The translations under genes and the position numbers were made by a program. DNA of 64,000 bases from Stercorarius parasiticus (lineage: Eukaryota > Chordata > Aves > Charadriiformes > Stercorariidae), in assembly GCA_013396915.1 (NCBI GenBank), contig VWZL01000632.1, positions 62,001-126,000 on the forward strand, written 5' to 3'. This document shows positions 26,801-41,800 of this stretch, piece after piece; within the stretch, counting starts at the first letter, position 1; each line of letters begins with the position of its first letter. The notes under the pieces are model-generated. The model did not search any database and was not told the DNA's origin. It worked only from the letters and a program-made list of their open reading frames with translations.

Positions 26801-29800
26801 TGACCTAAGGCAGTAATTTGATATAAACTTGTCCTTCTCCTTCAAGTGGTTTAGAATATTTTGATAGGATAAGTTCTTGTGAGTAGACTTTATACAGAAT
26901 TGTATTCATTATGCAGAAGCTCAGGTACCATCTGTTCCCCTGCCACCAGCATGGCTGGCATAAACCAAGTTCTTTGCTGAACTAATTTGAGAAATGTGCT
27001 TGTGTATCCAGCCTTGATGCAAGACCCTGGCCTTGGGTTAGGGAACTGTAGCCAAAAAAATTGAGTGGTCGCATTTCTGCTTTGGGGTTTCACAGTCAAA
27101 AGGAAAACTTGGCTTTGGGCCCTATGAAAAAGGTGTCAAAATCAATGTCTGCTGCAGTACTGATTGCATAGGTGGGTTCTGAAATGAGGGGAAAAAGGGA
27201 GATCTATAAAATGTCCCATATTGCTTAGTGCTATAATGAGAGGCTAATTTTGCATTCAGTCTGAACGTTTTCTAGGTTTAATTTTTTAGATCGTAACTCT
27301 TGAACTGCCATGTTCAGTAGACTAACATGCTTGGACTATATTGTTTCCCAAGATATATGTAATGGAAAGGGACTAATACAATGCAAATAATCCTACGCAG
27401 ACAGAAAATGAGAAGTAATGTCAAATAAAAGCAGAGATGTCATGATGTGGGATTCTGAAGTACCAAAATAAGTAGTTTTGTTTATAGAAGGTGAAAAGAG
27501 GAAAACTGGGAAGTTAATTGTGGTATGTAAACAGAAAGTGGAGAGTGAAAAATTCACACTGGATGTGGAGACACTTGAGTGTCTACTCTTTATGCTGTAT
27601 TGCTGTTCTCAAGATAGAACACTGCGATGTTGAGCTGTAACAGTTGTAGCGTATGTGGAAGCTGTTTTAGGATTGATGCTTCGAAGTTGACTTGGGTTCT
27701 TACTTCAGAGACAACCAGATCTCTGTAGTTGTTCTGCACAACTGCCCTTTCCCTCCCTCTTAAAAGAAGTGGCTGTGGGAAGCTTTTGTTTATCTGTTTC
27801 ATGTATTTTAAAAGATTATTTCTTATCTTGCTTTTGTACACAGTGCTTTTCAGACAAGATGTTCAGAGCTGGTATCTGTGCAGTTTGTATCCAGCTGCTT
27901 ATCATTTCCACCTTAATGGGCTTATCGCATACTCTTTGTCTGGGGCTTGCATGATAGTGAAGGGAAAACGCAGTTGCTCTCCTGTGTTTCTACGGCTTGT
28001 CATTTGCATTCCTTGTGTTTTCTTTTTTCCCCTAGTGTGATTGCTGAAGAAAATGGCCATGCTAACACACCTCAGAAGGGACTGTTAACTGAAGATGCCA
28101 GTGTAGCTTCTGGGGTACTTGAGGCAGTCTCAAAATCTACTCTTTCATCCCAAGTAGCACAGGTTTCAGAAGAGCAGAATATGGTGCCTACTCCAGTAAA
28201 AAAGTCAAGCAAGGCAAAACCACAAATAGATGTGAAAGCAGAGTTGGAGAAGAGACAAGGAGGAAAGCAACTGCTTAATTTGGTGGTAATAGGTAATACT
28301 GTTAAATTACATTTTTGCCAAACATAGTGATTAAAAACTGTGTTTATTGAATCTGTGATCCAGAAACGAAACCCGTCCTCTCTCCAGGGAACGGAAATCT
28401 CATACTGTTTCCAGTCGCATCTGCTTGACCATTATTCTTTGGAGGGAGTACATTCAGATGTCCTTGACTAGGACAGTGAGGTTGACTTAGCTTCCTTCTG
28501 ACAGTAGAGTAAAAAGTACTTTGGTTTGGTTTCATTCTTGCAGTGTGTTCTTTTTAGTATGAGTTTGGAGGTGCTATATGGCTGTCGTGCTATCTGACTG
28601 CTTCGATAAACTGTCTCTCTGTATCTCTGTCTTACAGGACTGTGAAATTCTGTGGATTGCATAAGCATTATTAGTGCATGTGATTTTCATATGTTTTAGT
28701 ATATTTCTTCTTGTACTATATTTAAAATGTGTACATTAATAAAACTGATGTATTTCTTTCCGTAGGACATGTTGATGCAGGTAAAAGTACTTTAATGGGT
28801 CATCTACTCTACCTTTTGGGAAATGTGAACAAAAGAACTATGCACAAATACGAACAGGAATCTAAGAAGGCTGGCAAAGCTTCGTTTGCCTATGCATGGG
28901 TCTTGGATGAAACTGGTGAAGAAAGAGAAAGGTAGAAATATCTTTTAAAGAGAATTACCTTTTTTTCCTGAAAGAACAGTATTTGTTAGGAAATATCAAT
29001 CTACTAATAACGCTTTGCTAGAAATATTCTAAATGTTCAAAGATACTCAGTACTTAACTAGCAAATACTTTTCTTTGTCTGTATGACTACATGTTATCCA
29101 AAGAAAAAAAAAATATCCTTTTTTGGTTATAAGAAATGTGAAAGAAAAGTTGAGTATTTCTTCACATATTTCCATGCTGTGGGGTGCAGGGTAGGACTAC
29201 ATACAATGCGGAATGCTTCTAATAGCCAAATTAGTTCATTTAAAGCTGCGTTACTGGTTTATTGCTGCCAAATTTCTCAGTTCGGTTATCATTGTATGGG
29301 AAAGGTCTAGGTTAAATTTTTCTATGAAAGGGTGTCAGAATTATAAACTAAGCACTGAAATGTCAGTTCATCACATGTGACTTACATTACATTGAATATA
29401 AAATCTATAAATTGACTACATTAATAGATTATATTTGTATTCTTTATAAACTGCCTTTAATTTATTAACTTGAAATACGAAATTTAAAATTAAATTTTAT
29501 CATATTGAAAAAGTACGTAATAGGGAAGCAGTGAAGCTAATTTAAAAAAAATAATGTAAGAGCTTTTAAGAACACTAAATGGGATACTAAAGACTTGATA
29601 GTCTGTGTTCACAAAATAATAAAAAAAAAGGCATTTTCTTCTGTGTTTATATTTTTACAATCACTTGTCACCCATGGTTTCATAGCATATAAGCTCTTCT
29701 GGTTGGAAAGATAACCTTCACAATGTAAACTGATGCTGAAGAACATAGAGTAAGGCAGTCCCTATCGAGAGTATAGCTCTTGTTTTTAAAGGTGGATACG

Positions 29801-32800
29801 CTTTTGCAGTGTCCCTGTATATAGCTAAACTTTTGCCTTTGTGAGTCCTTTCATTTGCAAAGTGCACATACAAACCTGAGTGGGGGTATGTGTGTTGGGG
29901 GGTGCAGGTTCAGGGAAGAGGGGGAACAATCCTGACGTGACCAAACACAAATTTTAAAAGTAGCTTTACATTAGTTAGGGCTGATGATACTGTAGTGGTT
30001 GTGTTGTCATGGATATATAGTCTAAGGATGTAAAAGAGGAAAAGGTGATGGGGGAAAGGTCTTTTTCTTAATCCACATAGATGTTGCTGGGCGTAAAACG
30101 GACGGACTTTGAAGATCAGTTCCTTTCACAGATCCGTAATAGAACGATTAAGCACCATATTAAGTATGTTATTTAATTATACAAGCTGCCTTTGGTAGGT
30201 TGTAATTTACATGTGAAACCAGAAAAAGAGACAAGTATTTATTGCCTGTGAAGAGTAAAATGTTAACAGAAAGTAGTTTGTGGAGTAATTGTCATGAGCC
30301 TTAAAAGTGATATCCCTTGGTCTAGGATTTTTTTTAGTATCAAACAGTTGTGCATTTAGGTATCAGACTTCTCTTCAGAAGATAAATTGTAATTATAAAG
30401 GGAAAAGTTGTCTGAATTGGTATTTTTAATTGATTCTGTTTTCTCTTTGAGTTTTGTATTTTTAAAGAAAAACTTTCTGGAGCCATCTGTAAATGTTCAG
30501 AGTTTTGGCGGGGGGTGTGTGTGTTATTTTATTGTTGGGGGGTTTTTTTGTCACTGGAAGTAGCTGTGCTAATGTGAGAAGTTTTGTCCCTTGAAAGTAC
30601 CTGTCTGTCTTCATCATCTGTAAAGGGAGATGCAGATGACTAACCCAGATACAGACGTGTGCATGATAGGTGTTTGCATGTGATCAGATGAATCCTATCC
30701 TATGCGCTGTGCAGAACGTGTGGTTTAGTGAGGTGTGGAACTGAGTCAAAGCGCTGTGATTCCTCCTTCATAATCAGTAGTTCTGCATGTGGATCTTTGC
30801 AAATGTATACCTGTATTCCTATAGTCCGCTACCTTCTATTTTTTTTATTCTTGGCTGTGTTTCTGTTACTCTATGATGGCCTTTTCTGAAGAGCAAAGTA
30901 TTAAAAGTAGAATCAGTAATGAGTTAAATATGCAGCACAATTTTCATGTTCTAACTGTGCTTGTTGGGACATAGTCTATGGGTGCATGGAGTTAGAACTG
31001 TGAATTCCGACTGTTTCTTTCTTCCTGACTAGAGTTACTGAAAGGCAGCTCTAGAGGTCTGCATTTCCAGCAAGCAGGTTTCTTTCTATTTTTTTGTGCA
31101 GGCTAAATCAAATGAAAGCTATGAAGTGTATGATTTCATGATTATGTTCTTAATAGCTTACTTTATATCTCTATGGAGCTTTCAAAGCAGTTCTAATGGT
31201 GTGCTGCATGTATGCTTTGTTTAAGGGGAGTGACGATGGATGTGGGTATGACCAAATTCGAGACAAAGACTAAAGTAATTACACTGATGGATGCTCCAGG
31301 CCACAAAGACTTCATTCCAAATATGATCACAGGAGCTGCACAGGTAGAGATGGTCTAAAACTCTTTTTCCAATAGCATTATTATTTATAACTTTTTCTTA
31401 AATTGGTTTTCTTCTGCTTTTAAAATCTAAGATGAAATGGAATCATTGATGGTGCTACGGTATCTTTAAGGTTTTCACGAGTCTTCTAAACTTAAAAAAG
31501 AATGTGTTTGTTTAACGGCAGTTGCCTTTATTCTTTTTTGGACGTTAACTTTTTGGAGGAGAGTTTTATTAGGGAAGTAATTTGAATACTGAGTTGCAGT
31601 TTGATAAAATCAGAGTCGAGCTTTGAAAGCTATTCAAATGTGGCATATGTCTACTCAACAAGAAGTTCTGTGAAAGTGGTCTTGTAGGTAAAGATTTTAA
31701 GTGGTTTTGAGCTTAAAGAAAAAAGATCTGGAGAGGTCAGACAAATGCCATTCTTCTGTTTAACAATGTATTTTATATGAGATGAGAAAACATAACATAA
31801 ATAGCCAAGTTTACGCAGGATGTGTATGTGTTGTCAATAGGATGCTTGCAGAGACTACGTGCCACTTGCTTTAGGAACAGTGAGTAAAGTCAAAAGTATT
31901 GGGCACTTCCCATCGAATTCAGTATGGCACTTGCCATTCTCATAGACGTTAGTTATTTAATTTATGGAAATAATAAATCAGAGGAGGGGAAGAATAACAT
32001 GTGATTGCATGACAAAATGCGTGAAATTTTTCCCGCTTAAAGGCACCCTTTTTAAACAGTAGAATTAATTCTCCAAAGTTGAGGTGTAATCAAATATATT
32101 TTTTTTTTCCGAAGCTAAACTACAGTGTAGAGGTTTTTGCTTTGTGTCTGTCATTACAGTCTGAAATGTGAGTTTTATCTTAAGATATCAATAAGGATGG
32201 GTATCGTTAGTATGATTTTACAGATAGAGAGCTAAACTGTAGGAAGACTGGTTTGCCCCAAATTCTACTTTAGCTCTGAAGCAGAGTCTGGGTAAGAATT
32301 CAGACCGTGTGACCCAGTGCTTAGGCTGAAGAAGTCAGAAGTTGGCAAAGTATTGTGTAGAGCTTGTACAGTCATCTATATTGTGGAGCATATGTTGTAG
32401 GTAGTTCAGGAGTTTTAAAGCTAGAAATGGATCTTTAGTTTCGTAACAGTGGAAAATGTTGACTCAGCCGTGCCATTTTCTTTACAACCTTAATTTAAAT
32501 TGGTTTGTCTTTTGGGGGAAAAGTAATACAGGCAGAAGCGTTAAGAGAAGACTTGCAGATCCACCAGCAGTTGTATTGCTTCAGCAGAAGATGGGGCTGG
32601 CCAAATAAGACTTAGTATCTCTGTGTTCCCTCAGCTCTCAGGATGGTGAGGGGCTAGTCTATTCTGAAACCTGTTAAGGAATCACTGAAACTTTGCAAGT
32701 TTCTGTTGCCTACTAGAGTAGGCTCAGCGCTGATGCAATGGGTGGAAGAAAGCAAACATGGAAGGGGCTCTGATACCTTTTTATCATGGAGTATTCTGTT

Positions 32801-35800
32801 AGGAGGTGAATCCCCAACTGCTGTTATGCAAAATGCAAATCAGCCTTATCAGGGCCAGGATCTAGCCTTTGATACATATGGTTAATTTACGTAAGTCCTG
32901 AGGTATGGGTTTTATAATTTAGAAAATACAGGAGGTCCTTTTTTTTTTGAGGGAGAAGTTCACCGCAATACACTTCTGAGGCTGAGAGCTGTGGGGAAAT
33001 TCATCCCTCAGCCTTTTCCCGTTCTCACACTTGCGTTGTCTCTGTATGAGCTGTGGGGATTTCACGCCTAGGACAAGGTGAGGGGAATTCAGAGTCAGGA
33101 CAATGTGCTGTCTCTGATCCTTCTCCTGGCATCCTGAAGCATAGGCATGCACAGAAAGGGAGAAAGTACAATTCTTTTTTTTCTCCTCTCTTTCCATGAT
33201 GTCCATCTCATCAGTCCTATAAAATTGTATTACACCTGCCTCTTGACAGCAGCACCTTTATTCTTCATGTCCGTTGCCGTTGCTTGGTATATGATGGTGG
33301 TCTAACTGGCTGTTACTTACCAAAGCAGGAAAAGTAGAAGAAATATTAGCAACATTTAAGGCTAACCGCAAAATCTGTGTTTTTTTCCCTGTACTTACGT
33401 GCTGACTCTTGTGCAGTGCTGTAGACTGTGTGATACCTGTTTGCTCTTAATGCTCTGGCAGAGAATTTGCCTAGATGATAAAATAGGCTACTTCGTCTTT
33501 TCCATCTTGTGATTTTGGCATGCTCCAGTGTGTTGAGTGGACTGTGAAGCAACTAGATCCAACATGCAGTCGACCGGTTGTCCCAGTTGTCGAGTGAGGT
33601 GATTCATCTGTAGGTTTTGCAGCTTCTCACTATGAAGGTGTTCAGACTGAGGCAGGGAGAACTGGACATTGTGCTTGTACCTGTTCTTAGGCTTCTGGAG
33701 CACGGGCCTCTTTTGTTTAGTTGAGGTCTGTGTGGCACATCCATAGTGGGTAGTTTGAAGAGGATGGGTTTCCTAAAACCAAGAGTTGGCATGTGTTTTA
33801 CAGGAAATGGTGGTTTATGGCATGAGATGACATAATGCCGTAATATCGCCCCGAAGTGGGCATGACACAGATAGGACTGGGAAGTTTCAATTACACTTCA
33901 AGCACACCAGGATTCCTCCTGTGTAAAGTACGTTTTGTGTGAAGTGTTGCTGATTGACATATTCACCCAGATTATTTCCACCTCTTAACCACTTTTGATT
34001 GTATTTTTTTTTTTAATCTAGGCTGATGTGGCTATTCTGGTTGTGGATGCTAGCAGAGGAGAGTTTGAAGCAGGGTTTGAGACGGGTGGACAAACTCGTG
34101 AACATGGATTATTAGTGCGCTCACTTGGAGTGACACAGCTAGCTGTTGCAGTCAATAAAATGGACCAGGTACATCCTTACTTTTTTTCATTTAATTGAAG
34201 GGCTTCCATCTAGGATTGTGGACCCTAAGTTTAAGGATCAATGTTGTGAAACTAATAATGAAGTATTGTTTCTTTCTTTGGTTCTCAGCTCTGTCTCTTG
34301 TGTTTGGACTTTACAATACTTTATTATTTTTTAATGAGTGTATTTTCAAAGCACACAGAAGGATAGTTTTAGTGCTAAAATCAGTAGGGATCCCTCTTGT
34401 ACTTGTGAAAAATCTCACATAAGCAGTTAACCCAGTGGCATCTGCAAGGGTATCTTGGTGGTCATTCAGGTCAAGACCCCAAGAGCTTTATTTAAACCTG
34501 TAGGGTGTGTTAAATATTAGTAGTTGTATTTTAGATTATTACCGTGTTGCATATATTCTTGATGAATCTGAATTTTATGTAAACTTAGAAAAAAGGTGCT
34601 GTTCAAGGACAAATCAAACTAAAGGGGCTTGGAAGTTAAGTGGTGTTTTATTTGTTGTCAGTAATGTGTATAATCTTATGTATTTATGAATCCACCTGGA
34701 AATCTCATAAATTCCTTAGGGCCTGTGTGTGAAGAACACCTACTGGTACTAGAGAGTTGATGACATGCAGCTGCATGTCCAAGTCATGGTTAAAAATCTA
34801 CAATTTTATTATCACAATCTGTTTTCTATCTTAGGTCAATTGGCAACAGGAAAGATTTCAGGAAATTACGAGTAAGCTCGGCCAGTTTCTTAAACAAGCT
34901 GGCTTTAAGGTAATGTCAATTTCTGAGACCTTTGTTGCTTTGTTCTGGCATTTGGGTAGGATGAGCTTTTCTTACAGTCAGGTTGTTTTGTGTTACTTTC
35001 CTGCTAATACTATGTGCACACAGTATAGCGAGTTCCTTTTCTTACTGGTAGGGTGTACACTGAGCCCTGGATAAGGTTAGTCAGTTCTTTGATACTCTTT
35101 CTGCCATCATCTTTGTTTAGGTCTGTTGAATCTTCGGGGCACTTACCTCATTTGTAGTTTCCAAAGAAGAACAGACCAAGGATCATCTGTCTTAATGTTT
35201 AGGATTACATAAATGAAAATAGAGAGTTTTATACCAGAGCATGTGTCAGTGTGGATTATGAACTCATAAGAACACTCTCCATTTGCCATTCTCGACTGTT
35301 CTTCTCGCGTTTCCTTGCTTCTGTCTACTATCCATTTGGACTCCCTGTGGCCTTCCTGAAATCCCTATGCATAAACCAGCAATTCAAACTGGAGTTTTGC
35401 CTGTCAGAGATGGAATTGGAGTTTGTTACCTGAACTCAGTTTCTAGTTGTTAGTGTTGTTGTGGTAATGTTTAAATATCTCCAACTCTTATCAGGCAAAA
35501 GGTAGACAGAAAGGAAATGGATCCATTGACTAATCTTGCCTTCTCCGGGGGAAATACGAATATGCCAACTGTTCTTTTATAGCTTAGATGCGTAACACTG
35601 AAAAAATGCACTTCTTGCTTCTTCTAGAAGATCCTGTTGTTAATGTATGCTTAACTTCTGTTTGTTTTCTTAATTAGGAATCAGATGTGGCTTATATCCC
35701 AACGAGTGGCCTTGGTGGTGAAAATCTGGTCACAAGGGGTCAGTCAAGTGACCTCACGCAGTGGTATAAAGGAAAGTGTTTGTTAGAGCAAATCGGTGAG

Positions 35801-38800
35801 TGCAGTTTTCCTCATTTAAAAACTTACGTATCTTAGTCCTGTGTATGTCAAAACTTATATTTTGGGGGAAATGTGGACAAAGTCTTCGGAATGCAATATA
35901 ATTGATTTATCCCTAAGTGAGAAGTTGTTGAGACAGTTACTGAATACAGAAATTCTAAAAGGTCTTATCAATTTATTTGCAGATTCCTTCAAGCCGCCGC
36001 AGAGATCAGTGGATAAACCATTTAGGTTGTGTGTTGCTGATGTTTTTAAAGGTTTGTTGTTTTTATAATATTTTCACCATCATTTCACGGATATTTAACA
36101 CAAGTGTTGAAAAATGATGTAAAAATAACACTTAAAGTAGGAGCTTTATGTGTATCAGTAGTCTAGAACAGGAATAGTAATTTTTCAAGCACTGTTTTTT
36201 GTCGAATTTTAGATAGTACCGCTGAGGAGAAACACACTGGAAGAGAAACTGAGGAAGAAAATCTGCATGACAAGCTAATTAGTGATGTAATGAGTTGATG
36301 GTTCTGTGGGACAGAATTTGGGAGTTTCTCTTTCCCAGACTGGTTCTTGTTGCTTCAATGAATGTTTCTCAGACTTACTACGAGTGTGACCTTCAGCTCT
36401 TTTACCTTCCACTCCTAGATTTTTAAAAAGTGTGACTTGTTCCTTTAACGTTCTTTGTTGTAGTTTTAAATAATGATAAATTCCTTCACTTTCATATAAA
36501 AATTTGAGGGGGGAGGAGGTGGAAGAAAAGGGTGGTGATGGTGAGACTGTTATAACCAGCCAAGGATTTAATGAAAGGCAGCTAGCTATTCCCTAGCACT
36601 AATAGAGATATGGACAGCAAGTAACTATAACCAATTCTTATTCCCATTGTATGGAGAAAATAGACTGCCTTGAGCCCTTACAGTTTTCATGGTAAACATG
36701 ATTTTTTTTTTTCCAGTTAAATGTACTTGTAATTTACAAGTAATTTAAAAGAAATAAGGTTTGTAACACCCACTCCCTTTCAAACGTTCCGTAAGTCCCT
36801 TGAGAAATGTTGCAAACTAAATGACAGCATGATTTGAAATGTTGTAAATATTTGTAATCAAATATTATTATAAAAATTCATATTTTAAAAGAAATTTTAC
36901 TTTATATGTAGGGTCTTTTTAGGGTAAGTACAAACAAACCAGATCAAAATACTGATTGTAATTTGAAATATCAGTTTTGTGCAATTTTCATGTGGGTCTT
37001 TGAGAAAACATGAGATGCTGTACATGCCCTGGTTTAGCTGACTTAAAGCTCCGAAGCCACGATGTTAAATATTGAAACCTTGCATGAGAATTTACCACTA
37101 GTTACCACCAGTTTTGTTATCTAGGCTGTTACTGTATTATTTTTTTTTTCTTCTCAGTTTTGTGAGCTGTGGGAAAGCGTGTTGGGATTATTGATTGAGA
37201 TCTTTCAAAATATAATCACAGCTTTTTTTTCTCGCAATAATCATTTTTGCATTGAGCTAGGTTTCACAAAATTACCAATTTTGACTAACCTGTTCTGTGG
37301 AAAAGTCTGATTTTTTTGCCAAAGCATGCAAAAAGATAATGACTTTGGAAAGGACTCAATTTACATATACAGGGTTTTTCACTAAATGTGGCCTTTTAGG
37401 TGTTTTTTAGGCTATTTTTTTTCTTACCTTGTGATCTCAAAACTTAATTAACTTGGATGCCATCAGAGGAAGTAGCTGCAGGTACGAGTACGTGAAGCAA
37501 CAGTTGTTCTCGGCTCTATTCCAGTGCCTGTGCATGCTCAGGAGGAGCAGTCCATAGAAGTGTGTAAAAAGTGAGAGTGATGAGTGTACTCCTACGTAGT
37601 TTGGAAAACCCCTTTCTTTATTAAGGTTACCCACACATATGATTCATCTACCTCAGCCTGATTTTAGCTGTTGTCCTGCATGGCCCTCCTGATGTTCTCT
37701 CCAGGCAAACTATCTCCTGATCAAAGAGGTCCCTGTAAATTCCTTCACCACTACATCAGTCCCCACTTATCATATTATAATTCTGTCTAGGGTATGACAT
37801 GACCTGACTTTAGAAAAGCCTTGTCCAGCAGCCAAGTCCTGAGGACATAGAACATGTCCTGGCAGAACCAGAGTACCACGATACACAGAAATCAGGCCAT
37901 TTTTTATGCCCTCATTCTGTCCCCCACTATCCATTTTGTACTTGCGTTCATTTCATGGGGAGCTGAAGAAGCTTGACGCTTTGCAGGAAGCAATCAGCAT
38001 GGGAGAGGGCGAAGCTTCAACCACCACACTGGTTTACCGAGCCAGAGCTGGTGATGATGTGAAAAAAAGAGAAATGGTTCTTGATTGCGCTTTGGGGGTG
38101 GTTGGGAACCTTGAATCAGTTCACATTTCTGGTTGCCTACAAGTGCTTGCAGAGCCAGCTTCAGGTTCTTTTGTGTGCCCTATTGAGGTGGTGTTTGTAC
38201 CGTGACTTGGGGGTTCTTTTTCTAGCAAGTATCTGCTGCTCCAGTTTTCTGTTCTTTTGACATCTGATGTCATCTGTCAATTGACTGCATTCATCTCATT
38301 TGCTGGAATGATAGAGGAAAATCAGCTTGCAGGCATACTGGTAATGCTTTTCCAGCTAGAGAGATGGAAGCATTCATCAATAATGGTGATGAATGCAAAA
38401 GAGCAAGTTGGTAGTATGCGACCTCAAGAGTTGGGGTCAACTTGCACTTCTGAATTCAGCTTTTAATCTAATGTTACACACAAAATACTAAGATGCTTGC
38501 TTATCACTGAATTCTAAGCAAAAGGTATATTTATTGTTTGTATGGATACTGAAAATGTCATTGTGGAATCATTATCAAGGATTCTTTTTAAACACACCTG
38601 CAAACACATACTAAGGAGATGAGGCGTTTCTTAAGGTGTGCGTGCATAAATGTGCATGCGTAGCACATCTATTGAAAATAACTGGCATATCATTCAAATA
38701 ATGAACAGAGTATAAGGACACTGAAGAAGAAAAACTTTGCAGATCATTTATTCAGAAACACTGAAGTAATCCACAATTATAATAGCTCTTCATGTTAGAT

Positions 38801-41800
38801 AGGACTGAATCAATCTTTGACTTTCCAGGAGTAAAAGTAGTATGCAGACAGAGCATGTAGGATTCTGACTCAGTTAAACAGTAAATGGCATAGGAATTTG
38901 CACCTGTATGCACAAGAATTCTTATGAGAGGTCTGTGGTATGTTTTTTTTTTATCTGTAACTGTAGTGAGAAAGTGCTGAATTAAATAAAATTGCTAGAA
39001 ATTAAGGGGCTTAATATAATATTGAAAAAACTAAAAAATATTTCTTCATGTACCTACATTTGTTTAAAGAAGGATATTTTTCCCTTAGTTCTGAAAAACA
39101 TAAGATCTAGAGGTTTTGAACTTAATGTTTCATTTTCATTATGATGCATGGCTGGCTAACTTGCAAATACTGAATGCTACCGAGGGGGGAAAAAAGTCTT
39201 CATTATATTAAAAACTTATCTATGCATTCCTAAAGGGCTAACGTGTGTGAGAGATTGATCTTACTATGAAGTTTTTTCTAATTTTTGCTGTGTTTATTAC
39301 AGACCAAGGATCAGGATTTTGTGTGACTGGTAAAATAGAAGCAGGCTATATTCAAGTTGGAGATCGACTTCTGGCGATGCCTCCCAATGAAACTTGCACT
39401 GCAAAAGGTACAGTCTTCAGAAGCGTGTTTACTTTCAGGTCAATACTGGGCTAGAAGCAGTTACTGAAATGGTAACAGACTGTCAAACTGATACTAACTG
39501 TCAAACATAAAATGTGAAAGCATAAAACGAATTTCTTTAGATGTGACTGTGTCTGTATAAATATGTCTATGAAGAGTATGTGAAATCTCTTGTGTGCATG
39601 GGGGTTTTTTTAACCTTTTTTTTTTAACCATACCAGATATTCCAAATGTTATAGCTCATGACTTTTGACATTGCTTTATGAAAAACTTATAAAAACATCT
39701 GAGTTCCAGCAATGTCTATGAAAACATGCAGCACAGGAATCATTAATATTCAGCTTTGTTGTGGAGGGTTACTGCTGTTAGGAAGTGCAAGGATATTGAA
39801 CAACCTTTAGAAATTAATCTTATGGATTAGATGTGAAAAAGCTTGAGAATTAAGCCTCTGCTGCTTGATGTTCATGGGTTTTGTCACTGACCCTTTCATA
39901 ATATACAAACATTCAGGATATAGATGTCCTGAGCAACAACAAAAGAGAAGAAAATGGGATTTAAATTTCAATATGTTTGATTTCTGAAAAGAGGAATAAC
40001 TAAGTCAAGACATTAAATGTTTAGCTGTTTCCTGATTAAGCTTGCTGTCTTTGTACTGCAGAGCCGTTTTTGTTTCATATGCAAACAGAAAGATAAAATT
40101 ATGATTTTTTCCTACATGGACCAATGAATAAAAATTGACCAATGAATAAAAAATTAAGCCCTGAAAACAAATTAATAGGTGTTTCCTTATATAGCTATTT
40201 AGTCTGAATTCAGCAATGTGCTGGTTCAACTGTCCTGTTCTCTTCCAGAACCAGCTTGTTCAGGGCTAATTTGGGAAGCTTTTCAGTGTGCCTGTTTATA
40301 TGGTTGTACGCACATTGTTTGCTTGCACAGGGATGTTACAGTAAGGTGGATGAATATGGGTATGAGACCACTGTAGTGACTCCTCTGTTGTGCAAGTGGA
40401 GGAAATAGCATGGTAAAAAGATGTATTTTGTCTGAGTATCCCCAGTGGTACAATTCTATGATTTGTCTTTTGTACTGCCTCTCATATGGCTGAAATGCAG
40501 GTGAAGGTTGGGGGTATTAGTTCATTAAGCATGTATTATTTATATTTAATGTAAAGAAGAGATAATTTATCATACAATATTTACTAAAGGTGGCGTGCAC
40601 ATTAGGATTCCAGTTTTTTCATTTCAAGAGGCTGAGTTTTACTTATTCTGTGAGAATAACACGTATATGTGAAATAATTATCTAACGCTGTTTAATAAAC
40701 AGTACTTAACATGCTTGTAGTTGAATGATGCTTTTTGGCATGTTTTTGACAAGTGTTTTTGGGAACAGATTTGCAAGTCAATAAATACAATCTGTAGGAA
40801 AATAAAACTAGATCCTAAAAATGTATGCAGTATTCATAAAAAAAGTGGGTTTTTTTCTTTCCTTCTTGGTGTCTACCAGAAACCTCAGAATATTAAGTCA
40901 GGAGCAATTAGTTTTATCCTCACTCACCAGCCAGGTTATCTTTTAAAATGATTGAAATGCATCGAAATCGGAATAAAATTACTGTTAAAGATGCTTTCTA
41001 AGAGACGCGGTGTCGTGAACGAAAGGCATCAGTTATGCTTTTTCATGAAAGAGTCAGCAAACCCACTTAAGGTAAATGAAAGTTGACATAGTACCATTAA
41101 AGTATATGAAAGATGCGGTCTAGGGTGTGCGTGTGCCTCAAAGGATGGGTGGGGCAGATACGGAGATATTAGTACTACGGCATTTTCAGGACTGCGTCAT
41201 CTGCGCTGTGTGACAAGTGCCAGGTCCCCTCCTCTGGCTTAAATAAAGCCATGTTATTGTGCAGGGTGGGGTGAGAGAATAGTGAGTCCTCACCGAGGCG
41301 GTGGGGGGGGGGAAGCTTCCACAGACTTCTCAGTTAAAAAGCTTTTACTCTCCACCCATTCATACTGAAAATTGATGAGTAATGGTTGATGAAGCACAAA
41401 TGGCCCAAACAGAGCTGTTTGTTTGTAGCTCAGAACCTAGGTACTTCACTGTGAGGTTCTGTTCTTACTCATTTCCAGGAATCACACTGCACGATGAACC
41501 AGTTGATTGGGCTGCAGCAGGAGATCACGTTAGTCTCACTTTGACCGGCATGGATATCATCAAAATCAAGTGAGCAAAACTGGGTTTCAGTCTAAGTAAC
41601 GGTTTGTTTTTAATGAAAAGCTTTATAACTATTACACTTAACAATCAGCGGTTTACTTGAAGAATGATGTGGCTACCAGGATATTTAAAACCGAAGTGAT
41701 GCCTATCACCTGGCTTACATGTACAAACGTTGGAAACATCTGCTACATGTACAACGGCAACCTCAGAAGAATACTGTTAGTTTTCATACTTGGCCCTAGT

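Larger units (their letters stand above)
20876..28035 (+). other. HBS1L: HBS1L intron, 7.2 kb
   Basis: AT-rich intron between exons 5 and 6. It holds the 13-bp hairpin and a 12-bp tandem repeat listed separately. No other gene or recognisable repeat was seen; open frames up to 125 codons (for example 24637-25014) show no family resemblance. Confidence 0.85.

Noticed and set aside
29676..29730. Possible very old CR1 remnant (TCATAGCATATAAG then GGTTGGAAAG)
   Set aside because: Only two short blocks match and spacing is off; too diverged to call without an alignment.
37906..38205. 99-codon + strand open frame in an HBS1L intron
   Set aside because: Composition is protein-like but no motif or family is recognisable, and frames of this length are expected by chance in 64 kb.
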